64,000 nt of DNA from Tribonema minus (taxonomy: Eukaryota; Sar; Xanthophyceae; Tribonematales; Tribonemataceae). Under the pieces are notes generated by a model. The model was not told the origin of the DNA, did no database searches, and saw nothing but the letters and a program-made list of their open reading frames with translations. The position numbers and the translations under genes were made by a program. Shown piece after piece: positions 56,001 through 64,000 of the stretch; position 1 is the first letter of the stretch, and the number at the start of each line of letters is the position of its first letter. The stretch spans positions 873,001-937,000 of the forward strand of contig JAFCMP010000357.1 in the NCBI GenBank assembly GCA_017506865.1, in the 5' to 3' direction.

Positions 56001-59000
56001 CAGCAGCTGCTGGCCAAGGCGCTGCGCGCCGCGGCGTTCCGCCACGCGCCGCGCGGCAAGCGCCGCGCGCTGTGGCGCCTGCACCTCGAGGCCACGTGCG
56101 GCGAAGGTGAGGCGGCGCGTCACGGCGCGTCACAGTTGAAATCATAGTATGTAAAATTGAAGTTGTGGTAGTCTGGCCCTGTGGCGCCTGCACCTCGAGG
56201 CCACGTGCGGCGTAGGTGAGGCGGCGCCGCGGCACGTCACAGTTCAAGCATGTGTGGTTCAGATTAGAGGATTGAAATGCTGTTGAGCAATGATGCGCAT
56301 AGTGTAGCCTTTGAGTCTGGTATCTGACATGAACGCAACGTCCCTCACCTTACAATTGCAGTCTGGGGCGTGCAGCCCGTCGATTTGCAGCGCACGGAGA
56401 TGTGAAGGGTGTAGTTACAAGTGGAGTTTCGGTGGGCCGCCCCCGATGCGGCGTCGCGTGGAGATCTGACGCGACGTCCCGTTCTGTGCGGCAGTGGTAC
56501 TGTGCAGCGGCGCAGTGGGTGCGCGCTGCGTGCTCAGCATGGCATCGTGCGGCGTGCATTCCGCTGCTGCGCGCGCGCCCGAGGCGCGCGCGTTGACGCT
56601 CCGCCGCTGCCGCGTGCGTCACAGACGAACGGTACACTCAGTATTGAAGGCCTATTGTCTGAGGGGTGTATCGGTCCGACATTTATATACATCGAATCGT
56701 TGCCATGCGCAAGAGAAGCCTGCAGCTGAGCGAGGCAGTCGTAGCACGCGCGAGCGGCGGCAACAATTCCCGGCGCTGCGCCGTCGCCGGATTCTGGCGC
56801 GCGAACGGGCCCCCTGAAACGTCGCGACCCGCACCCGCTGCCAACGCCAGGCAATGGACTCTTGCTTCGCTGGTGCTGCGCAGCCCGCATTGCTTCGTTC
56901 GCGGCGATACTGGGCCCATGAGCACTTGCTCTGCCGCCTGTGCAACCTCGTGCACAGCGACACTCCGCCCCTTCAACCGCTCGCCTCCCGGCCGCCCGAA
57001 TTCGCCGCTGATCGCTGCTGCTCTGCGCCGTCCGCATCAACGCTCAGGCGAGAAGCTCGCCGCAGCGCGCAGCGTATCGGCGGCAGGCGCCGACCCCGCG
57101 GCGGCGGCGCGCGCGGTGCTGCTGGAGGCGCTGCGCGAGGAGGCGCACGCCGCCAGCAGCAGGGCGGCAGCAGCGCAGCCCGCTGCTGCTGCCGCCGCGC
57201 CGGCCGCGTGCGCGAGCCTCGGCGACGCGCTGGTGCGCATGCTGGGCGGCAGGGCCGGCGGGGCGGACAGGGTGACGGGTGAGTTAGAGCGCCGTGTGCG
57301 CTCGGTGATGCGTCTGCGGCGGCATGAGGTTTAGACGTCGAAGTGGAGGGGCCCGGATAACGGGAGCGGCGGCGGGTTCTGAGTGTTTCTGGCTGCTTGT
57401 TTGGATTTTGAACTTCGCAGTGACTGCCCTCGCCATGGTTGCCTACATAGCTGTCGGCAGCATGCATCCGACGCTTCTTGACTCTGCCTGGAGGTACCGC
57501 CACGACACTGCCACCATACGGACTGCAGCCGTTAACACACGTTTTTTGTCACCGCGCCTCTCTCATGATTGCATTATGGGCGCGACCGCCGCCGCGGACC
57601 CGGCGCTGATGCTCACGCATGATGGAATGCTGCTGTCCCTGTCTGCCCTCAACAGTTACGACAGTTGAGCGACCGCTTTTCCTCATGTGTGTGCGCACGC
57701 CGTTCCCCCGCTGCACGCCAGAACTGCTGATGGACTCGTTCCTGAGCGCGATGGTGTGGCGCTACGCACAGCACAGGGAGCGCGTCGGCGTCGCGCCGGC
57801 GGACTGGGAAGGTGAGCCCCATTACTCAACGCTGCATCAGCGTCATCGTCGTCATCACAGCAGTTTGAAGCAGTGAAACGTCGCAGAATGTAAGGTGCGC
57901 CCGACCAGTGAGCGAGACAGGGTTCTCACACCCAGAGTGCATCATGAAAACCACGCTGCGCCCGCAGACTGGGAAGGTGAGCCACCTTGCTCAATGCTGC
58001 ATCAGCATCATCGTCGTCATCAACAGCAGTTTAGAGCAGTAAATCGTTGTAGACTGTATTGATGAGTCCAACCATTCATGGATGCAGGGTATCAGCAGCA
58101 CCCAGAGTGATCATCACAAGCAGTTCATAGTCTAGCACTCGACCGTTGTGGACAGCCAAGGTGCGCCAAAGCATCAATACAGGGCAGCAGCACCCGCTGT
58201 TATAAGAGCACACGGAGGCTGACCCGTCAGGATGTGCTCCACTGTGATATACTCGTGCGTGTACGCGCACACTTTGCAGCATCAAGATTTGATGTTCGGT
58301 TTCTCAAGCATGGTAGGAGAAGTGTGGATCAGGGGGTCGCTGCCCTCGGCGATTGCACAATTGCGGTGCGTTCGTTCGCACGCTGCCCTCGCCTTTGCGC
58401 TCGTAACGCCGACAACCAGCCGCCGTCGCCAGCCACCACGTGACACCGCACCGCCCCAGCTTCAACTTCATTGCCACCGCCAACTTCAACGTCGCCGCCG
58501 CCGCCGCAGTCATGCACGAGCTCTTCGGCACCAAGCAGGAGGTCCTCGTGGCCCCCGCCTCCACGCGCGCGAGGGCGAAGGCGAAAAAACCTTCCGATGA
58601 GTTACCGCCGCTCAGCGGAGCGCGCCGCGTGCAGTGGACGGCGGTCGTGTGCGCGCTCGGCGGCAGCGGCGGCGGCGGCGGCGGCGGCGGCAGCAGCGCA
58701 CTGGCGGGCGACACGACGGAGGCGCGCGCGCGGCTGCAGGCGTGCGCGCGGTTGCTCGGCAGCGTGGTGGACCTGGGCGTCAACAAGGCGCTGCGGGGTG
58801 AGCTGCCTAGATCGAGCCTGCTATGAGCAGCCGCACCCCTGTCATCTCAGACACTCAGTACGAATGAGCAGCAAACGACGCGTATTTGCCTCAGAACGGC
58901 AATGACGACGAGCAGCGCCCCGTGACAGCTGACATTGAGTGTCTGGTAGGCGGAACTAGTTGAGGCGCGGAGCGAGTCAACAAGGCGCTGTGGGGTGAGC

Positions 59001-62000
59001 TGCCTGGATTGAGCCTGCTTTGAGCAGCCGCACCCCTGTCAGCTTGGCGGTGCCGTAAATGCCCGAGCAAACGCCCCCCTGGACCCGCGGATCCGGACCT
59101 GTGCTCATTGAGCCTCTTGTGAGCAGCCGCACGCCTGTCATCTTGGTGGTAGGTGCTCGAAACAGGAATGAGGAGAAATCGTTGGCAGGGAATGATGAGC
59201 ATCCGGTAGGTGAGGCTGGGTCGGGTGTGCAGCGAGGCCCCCTGTCGCGGGGCACACGCAGTGAAGCGCACAACCGCACTGCAAGTCGGGACCGTGCGTG
59301 GCTGCGGCCGTGCTGCCGGTTGCACGTCAGCTGCTGGATGCTTTCGGCAGCGGCAAAGCCTGAGTCTACTCGAGGCCAGGGCGTGGCGGGCCGGCAGGCA
59401 CGGTCAGGGCAAGCGGCAGCAGCGCTCGGAGGCTGCACGGCCTCAGTGCTCAGCGGCGCGCGCAGGCTTGGCGCGCGCGGATGCAGCGTCACACATGCCG
59501 TCGCTGGACAGCGCAGCGCATGGCAAGTTGAAGTCGACCGCTGCCACATGCTCAGCAAACGGACATGTTCTCTCCCCATCCACAAATGGTTGGGAAGCAT
59601 GAGCTCTTGCACACCATTGAGCACGGCTCTGACCGCCGTCACACCCTCATGTGTTTTTGCTGCTCACGCGGCAGGCACCGGCAGCAGCGGCGGCGGCGCC
59701 AGCGCTCCTTCCGGCAAGAAGAATGGTCCCGCAGCGAAAGCTGCTGGCAACGGTGGCGCTGGAAACGGGGTGAGAGTTTGCAGTCGCGCAGGTGTTGCCG
59801 ACCCTGCTCTGGAGCGCGGCACTGGCCACGGGCCACTGCAACTGGAAGTGCGTGGGATGAGGCAGCAGACTCGCTTGGTTGGCATCACGCAGGCGTTGCG
59901 TGTTGCCGAGCGCTGCCCTGTGTGTCGGCAAGAGTCTTGTTGTCTGTAAGGTCACCATGCAGGGTTACTAGTTCCTATTGTTAAGCGCTATCGACCTCAC
60001 TTTGTCCTGTCAGTGGCCCTTGGCTGGGGCCGGCGCTGCCTCACGTTGTGCCCAACCTACCGAAGCTCGAGTATCTGTACCTAGACAACCAGCCAGGACT
60101 CACTAGAGGTGAATTCCGCCGTACCTGCAGAATATCACTGTGCGTGCATGGAAAACTTTTGTGACACCTGCAAGTGGTCGTGTTGTCATCGTGTCATTGT
60201 TTTGTACTGCCCCCCCCCCCCCCCCCCCCCCTCCCCCCACCATGCAGAATCCTGCAGCTGCCGTGCGTCTCGCTTCCTTAATACAGCTCCCAATCCGTGC
60301 CGCCACCCTGAAAGCTGAAGGTGAGCAAGGGGAAACTCAATTCAATTTGCTTCTAAGCTCACGCTGGGTCAGTGAATGCACCTTCCTGGTCTTTGCCCCA
60401 TGCATTGGGCCCTCATTCTTTCCTCTGCAGTGTCACTAGTATTCGCTGGGCAAGTTCACATGTTGTGATGTTATGATGTCCACATCTAAGTGCCAATTCA
60501 CAAACGCTTGCGCACTTCAGTCCGCACACGCTTGCTGCATTGTTGAGGGTTGCGGTTTAGGGCTAGGGTTAGGAATTGGTTAGGGTTAGGATCAGGATTA
60601 GGGTTAAAGTTAGGTTGACCCTAAGGCGCCAGCACTCTGAAGGTAGAGGCGGCAACAAGGGCAGACGTGCCTGCTGATCACCGACGCGTACGCGCCTGCC
60701 ACATGAGCTTTGCACGCTTGACCGACGTTTGTCGAGCACAAGCTGCTTTCATTGACGGCGAGATGCGCACACACGAGAGCGAGAGCAGACACAGCTCTGA
60801 GCACTGCCACGGCCAGGCGCACACATGACGCCCGCTCTGAGAGCAACCACAGCTCTGAGTCCTTCCACGCTGGACCTTTATATGAAACAATACGCAAAGT
60901 ATCAAACAGTGCCACGAGGGATTTTGGCAGGCGAATGCGCTTTCAGAACGTGGCTCGCAAGCTGTGAGGAGCATGCAACATGCGCAAATGAAACAAAACT
61001 GCAACATCTTACCACAACATGGAGTTGAGGTCGAAACTGAAGTGCACTCAATGCGGTGATGTTCATTGCTGCTGAAATGTAGAAGATGCGAAATATTTGC
61101 AGCCCCGCTCAGGACCAGCAGCCATTCTGCAGGGCGCACAGCTCACGACACCTTCTGACGCCCTTCAGTACTTCATCAGCCCCCCTCCCTCATTACTCAG
61201 TGGGCACTTGCGGCATCCCCATGCACATTCTCCAATCACGCAGCACCCAACTCAGCGCTCAACTGCCATGTGCTGCTGCCGCCGCCACCTACTGCCAGCC
61301 GCATTTGCAGCGCCCGCGCCCTACATTGCCATCGCGCGCCTGCTGGCGTCCATAGAGGACGCGGGCGGCAGCCCCTCGGACGCCGCCACAGCGCTCTGCG
61401 CCGCCGCCGCGCGCCGCCCTCGCTGCGCGCGTCTCTGGGAGCACCTGGTCCTGCTGCAGGCGCGCTGCGCCGCCGGCGGCAGCAGCAGCGCCGCCGCCGC
61501 TGCAGGCAGCGGCCAGGGCGGCGGCGGCGGCGGCGGCGAGAGCGCCACGGCAGTGCGTGTCAAAGGCAAGGGTGCGACCCGCGGCGGTGGCGGCAGCAGC
61601 GCCGCCGCTGCTGCTGCAGGCAGCGGCGGCCAGGGCGGCGGCAGCGGCGGCGAGAGCGCCATGGCAGCTCGTACCAAAGGCAAGGGCGCGGCCCGCGGCG
61701 GCGGCAGCGGCGGCGGCAGCGGCGGCGACGGCGGCGCGGCAGCGGCTGCGGAGGTCGCGGCGGCGGCGTGCGCGCGCGGCGCCGCGCTGCGGCTGCGGTG
61801 CGGCGGCGACGAGGCGGTGCTGGCGCTACCGGCGGCGGCACTGGCTGCGGCGCGGCGCGCGCTGCTGCGCGGCACGGCGACAGCTACTGTGCGGCTGGGC
61901 GGCGTGCTGGCGGGCTGCGGGAGCGTGCCGACTTCGGTGCTGGTGTGCGTGGAGCGGGCCACGAAGATGGACCTGTCGGGGAATGCGTTGACTGCGCTGC

Positions 62001-63040
62001 CGCCGTGGCTGCACCTGTTCAACGTGAGCGACGCTGCTTCGGGTTGGCGCTGCTGGTGCCGATTGTTGTTCACGCATGCGCGTGTACGATGACGGTGATG
62101 GGCATTGTCCATGTCTCCACCGTCCTCTGGTGGGTGCCTTTCATTTAGTGCTGATGAGCACACACCGGCGCTGCTGAATGCGAACGTGCTCCACTGCATA
62201 CAACAGCTCACGTCAAGGCCTCGCCTCGGAGATGCTGGTGATGGAGGCTTCGTGTCGAGCGTCCACTGCTCGCTCATCTACCATGTGCTTCAAAAGACCA
62301 GGCAATCTTGGTGACAGCCAACTGCTAGGCGCAACCATGCCTCCTTATGCGTAGCCTGTTGCTTCTTGCGGTCACACCCAGGCAGCAGTCCGCTTGTCCA
62401 TGGCTGTACCCCATGGACGCAGATTGCACATGGCAGGCACTTGCAAAGCATCCCCGTCTGCTTCTGCCCAGAACCGCATCGTGCATATGGCACACCTTTG
62501 GTCCTCCTAGAGTAGATGATCATCGAAGCCGAGAACTGCCGCCAACACACCCCTCGAGCCCCCCCCCCGCCCCCCCGTTCTCCCCTGCCACAGGAGCTCG
62601 AGGCGCTGAACCTGTCCTCCAACCGCCTCGCCGCCATCCCGCTCGACAGCGCGCTGTGGCGCATGCCCCGCCTCCAGCTGCTCGTCCTGGACAACAACGC
62701 GCTCACAACGCTGCCGCGCGGCATAGGCGCGCACGCGCGCGCGCTGCGGCTGCTGTCGCTGGAGGGCAATGCGCTGAACGCTGTGCCTGAGGCGATTGCG
62801 GAGCTCACGCAGCTGCGCTCGCTCAAGCTCGCGCGCAACCCTATTAGCGCGCTGCCGCCGCGGCTGTTGGATGCGCTGCCAGATCTGGCGGAGTTGACGG
62901 TAGACGTGGAGCCGCAGCGCGACGCCGCAGGCGCAGCCGCTGCCGCTGCGTCGGCTGCAGCCGGTAGTGGTGGTGGCGATGGTGGTGGTGGTGGTGGTGG
63001 TAGTAGTGGTGGTGGTGGTGGTGAGGACATGTTGATCTGA
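44091..63040 (+). CDS. ZFC3H1-like zinc finger / HAT-repeat protein with C-terminal leucine-rich repeats
   Basis: There are 21 exons: 44091-44199, 44320-44400, 44891-44931, 45465-45830, 46535-46721, 47375-48412, 49243-49610, 50043-50279, 51178-51312, 51936-52252, 52890-52995, 53593-53878, 54567-54816, 55910-56106, 57066-57278 (or from 57087), 57722-57811, 58510-58797, 59675-59769, 60248-60320, 61299-62023 and 62594-63040. They total about 1882 residues in frame; human ZFC3H1 has about 1990. The N-terminus is coiled coil. A zf-C3H1 finger spans 290-307 (CPFELDGVCNDPGCAYQH: C-x7-C-x4-C-x3-H). Long Gly/Asp runs follow, then HAT-like helices (SEALWLTYLGFARRG, EAWLLLALHDL, ARLWEHLVLLQARC). The last two exons end in LRRs (MDLSGNALTALPPWLHLF, LEALNLSSNRLAAIP, LLVLDNNALTTLP). 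ZFC3H1/Red1 proteins link polyadenylated nuclear RNA to exosome decay. Exon 3 has a GC donor. Exons 2-3, 15, 18 and 19 are the least certain. Confidence 0.85.
45812..46070 (+). repeat. three-copy ladder of exon 4 end and donor
   Basis: The exon end cggcgcgtgcccgag with donor gtgaga, then gttgggtgac (45816-45852), recurs at about 45912 and 46014. The copies keep gaggtgagg and gttgggtga, with a period of about 100 bp. The copies lie in intron 4 of the ZFC3H1-like gene. Confidence 0.88.
49870..50060 (+). repeat. copies of the exon 8 acceptor region
   Basis: The C-rich acceptor of exon 8 and its first bases (ccccaggtcgcccgcatcct, 50038-50057) are copied at about 49948-49967 (ccccaggtggcgcgcgtccg). 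A partial further copy of the C-rich part is at 49878-49925. Confidence 0.8.
50236..50412 (+). repeat. copy of exon 8 end and donor
   Basis: The genuine exon end ggagctgccgggcgctgacg...ccctgcag with donor gtgcgg (50240-50285) recurs at 50366-50411 with few changes and an intact GTGCGT donor. Confidence 0.9.
50755..51195 (+). repeat. four-copy repeat leading into exon 9
   Basis: Blocks with ggctctcacc, gcgcactgct or gcgcgttgcg, gtgcgc, and a tail with cccatgcacc and gaatgaat recur at about 50758, 50872, 50970 and 51130. The third copy includes a weak copy of the exon 9 start (cgcattgtggccg versus ggcgtcgtggccg). Confidence 0.8.
51375..51414. repeat. inverted TTAGGG/CCCTAA telomere-like junction
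   Basis: Two GGGTTA units are directly followed by four CCCTAA units, a head-to-head palindromic arrangement inside intron 9 of the ZFC3H1-like gene. A weaker inverted pair occurs at 52494-52530. Confidence 0.9.
52996..53300 (+). repeat. recent tandem repeat after exon 11 donor
   Basis: A unit of about 138 bp (ctgctgctgccgcatctgct ... gatggtgaccaaggagta) occurs at about 53010 and 53150, with a third partial copy from 53288. Similarity is high, so the duplication is probably young. Confidence 0.92.
53355..53575. repeat. two-copy repeat ending in CCCTAA runs
   Basis: Blocks with ttgcgtcagcttcccgc and cccgcgcaact...caacccctaaccc occur at 53373-53440 and 53488-53565. Each ends in telomere-like CCCTAA sequence just before the acceptor of exon 12. 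Confidence 0.8.
54200..54566 (+). repeat. four-copy repeat upstream of exon 13
   Basis: Blocks with cagcaccgca, gcgtgcggcctc or cctcgcagccgccatt, and a caaacaacgacactgacccc-type tail recur at about 54210, 54297, 54398 and 54498. One copy includes a decayed version of the acceptor and exon 13 start (cttgcaggcaacaacgcc near 54380). Confidence 0.8.
54765..55100 (+). repeat. three-copy ladder of exon 13 end and donor
   Basis: The exon 13 end ggcgaggcgatggacgtctt...gccatgcgcac with donor gtgagtatgtatg (54779-54830) recurs at 54928 and 55047, spacing about 120-150 bp. Each copy is followed by a ccctcgctggctgac-like block and, in the first two, TTAGGG-like repeats. Confidence 0.92.
55700..55960 (+). 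repeat. copy of exon 14 start with acceptor
   Basis: The genuine acceptor and exon 14 start (cacaggtgggcgcagtcgcc, then gcccctcaacgccgcc; 55906-55950) is preceded at 55720-55765 by gcaggcaggcgcagacgccg and gcccctcaacgccacc. The spacing is about 185 bp. Confidence 0.88.
56070..56226 (+). repeat. near-perfect copy of exon 14 end and donor
   Basis: Bases 56070-56117 (ctgtggcgcctgcacctcga ... gaaggtgaggcggcg) recur at 56179-56226 with one mismatch in 48. The copy keeps the GTGAGG donor and lies 109 bp downstream in intron 14. Confidence 0.95.
57800..58045 (+). repeat. copy of exon 16 end and donor
   Basis: The exon end gactgggaag with donor gtgagcc and the following intron (ctcaacgctgcatcagcgtc, then agcagttt) at 57802-57870 recur at 57968-58035. 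The period is about 166 bp. Confidence 0.9.
58783..59150 (+). repeat. ladder of exon 17 end and donor
   Basis: The exon end caacaaggcgctgcggggtg with gagctgcctagatcgagcct (58781-58820) recurs at 58978-59017. A third weaker copy of the downstream part (gagcctcttgtgagcagccg, then cacgcctgtcatctt) is at 59109-59145. Confidence 0.9.
60014..60108 (+). other. orphan leucine-rich-repeat-like exon inside intron 18
   Basis: The segment is bounded by a good acceptor (cctgtcag) and donor (gag|gtgaat). One frame reads ALPHVVPNLPKLEYLYLDNQ, then PGLTR, a convincing LRR unit. Its phase (2 in, 1 out) does not fit the main exon chain between 59769 and 60248, so it is either an alternative exon, an exon used with other splice sites, or a relic. 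Confidence 0.45.
60545..60625. repeat. degenerate TTAGGG-like array
   Basis: About 80 bp of gttaggg/tttaggg/attaggg words lie in intron 19 of the ZFC3H1-like gene. It is the longest such stretch in the window, but imperfect. Confidence 0.8.
61490..61700 (+). repeat. in-frame tandem duplication inside coding exon 20
   Basis: Two units of about 33-36 codons encode AAAAGSGQGG...GESATAVRVKGKGATRGGG and AAAAGSGGQGG...GESAMAARTKGKGAARGGG. The duplication keeps the frame and lengthens the linker between the HAT-like and LRR parts. Confidence 0.9.
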
Positions 63041-64000
63041 TGAGGCGGGGTTGGGCTGAAGGGGGGGGGGGGGGGAGCAAGGGGAGGCAGCAGGGGCAGC
63101 TTGGGGGGAGGGAATGTGATGCTTCGTTGAGGCTCCGTGTCAGTGAGTGCGCCTGGTGCAGACAGGTTTCGTAAGCTTGTTGAAGTGTGACTGAACGCAC
63201 ACCCCGCTTGTGTGCGCTGCCATGGCTGAGCCGCAACTGGACGCAAGGCCGCAACGTTTGTGAGTCTGCCACCTCACGAACGTTATTGTAGGAGGGGGCG
63301 GGGGGCAGTCTGCAACACTCAGGAGAGTACCTAATTTGGTGTTGACGCTGCGTGCGACGAAGCAGGGCCACTGGCACGTTGCGGGCGGAGTGACAGGCCG
63401 TGCAAAGTTACTGCTTCGGAAACTGCTGCTCGCCGCTGCTCGAGTACTCTGAGCTGATGGCAGATGCGGTGTCCGCAGCAGCAGCAGGGGCTGGCTTCAG
63501 TGCAACAGCCTTCCTCCCCAAGTCCTGAGCAACCGCTTCCGGTTCACTGGACATGGCAGGGCCCCCACGCCGGCGGTGCCTCCTCTGCGCCAGACGCGGT
63601 AGCTGGCTCGGGAATCGGCTGCGGCTTCGTTTGCATCAGGTGCTGGTGTGCGAAGGGATCAGCTCATACCCCCATGCTGACTGCCCTCCTTGCAGTGTAT
63701 GGCACAGCAAGCCGCAAATCTGGGCTGGTGAAGTCGCTCACATCTCGGCATGTCCGTGCAGCGGTGAGCATCACCACCCTGCTAAGGCAGGTCGCCAGGG
63801 GCTCGCAACGTGGCCGCCGCTGTGTAGCTGCTGCTGTGCCTGGCTGGACGTCAATCATGTTATGTGGACATGGAAGCAGCGCAGTGTCGGCGTGCACCTC
63901 CTGCAGGGGCAGTCGTCGCAATCGGCGCACACACGCCCGCGACCTCCCTCCGTTGTGCCGTGGCTGCCATTCAGTCTGCCACCCACCCTACGGGGAATGG
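63041..64000. other. 3' flank and possible start of another gene
   Basis: After a G15 run at 63061 I find no complete gene. One plausible plus-strand exon lies at 63696-63763 (see its own entry). The rest of the segment shows nothing I can support. Confidence 0.4.
63696..63763 (+). CDS. possible internal exon of an unidentified gene (partial)
   Basis: This 68-base segment lies between ctccttgcag and a GTGAGC donor. With phase-1 entry it reads YGTASRKSGLVKSLTSRHVR, then AA, without a stop. No other exon of the gene could be placed with confidence, and it would continue beyond the window. The family is not recognised. Confidence 0.25.

Overview
This window is nuclear DNA from a GC-rich eukaryote with many introns. 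The coding regions are split by GT-AG and some GC-AG introns, and the proteins carry alanine/glycine/serine runs. The genes are eukaryotic housekeeping and regulatory families: RPB8, a cullin, an Ipi1/TEX10-type ribosome-assembly factor, a CaMKK-like kinase and a ZFC3H1-type zinc finger protein. Two predicted proteins begin with a signal peptide followed by Ala-Phe at the likely cleavage site. The clearer one, a pseudouridine synthase, looks like the bipartite targeting signal of a red-derived complex plastid. With the TTAGGG-like repeats and a stand-alone response regulator, my best guess is a photosynthetic stramenopile (heterokont alga). A haptophyte or another alga with a secondary plastid is not excluded. 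I see no rRNA, tRNA, transposase or CRISPR.

Layout. 1-2.7 kb: a SAP-motif membrane protein and a small hypothetical protein, both minus. 2.97-6.7 kb: TEX10/Ipi1 (plus, 2 exons). 8.1-8.55 kb: RPB8 (minus, no intron). 10.4-14.2 kb: plastid-targeted RsuA/RluB pseudouridine synthase (minus, 6 exons). 14.3-22.2 kb: ankyrin-repeat protein fused to a dual-specificity phosphatase fold that lacks the P-loop arginine (plus, 10 exons). 23.3-25.1 kb: CaMKK-like kinase (minus, 2 exons). 25.5-26.6 kb: single-domain response regulator (plus, 2 exons). 27.8-28.6 kb: secreted or single-pass protein with an IGFBP-like cysteine region (plus). 30.4-43.6 kb: CUL1-type cullin (minus, 15 exons). 44.1-63.0 kb: ZFC3H1-like protein with HAT-like repeats and a C-terminal leucine-rich repeat block (plus, 21 exons). 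I built every exon chain by reading splice sites and checking codon phase; each chain closes in frame.

Neighbouring genes alternate strand. Four pairs start head to head 144-505 bp apart and probably share promoters. No operon-like grouping or single pathway is evident. Most products act in ribosome/RNA handling (TEX10, RPB8, pseudouridine synthase, ZFC3H1-like) or signalling and protein turnover (kinase, response regulator, pseudophosphatase, cullin).

The most striking feature is in the introns. In PSUS, the ankyrin-phosphatase gene, the cullin and the ZFC3H1-like gene, introns contain ladders of decayed tandem copies of the adjoining exon edge plus its splice site. Copies extend into the intron from the donor side, the acceptor side, or both. 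Introns in this genome appear to grow, and splice sites may shift, by repeated tandem duplication of exon-intron boundaries. Other unusual traits are 4 GC-AG introns among 51, polypyrimidine tracts made almost only of C, and interstitial TTAGGG-like repeats inside introns.
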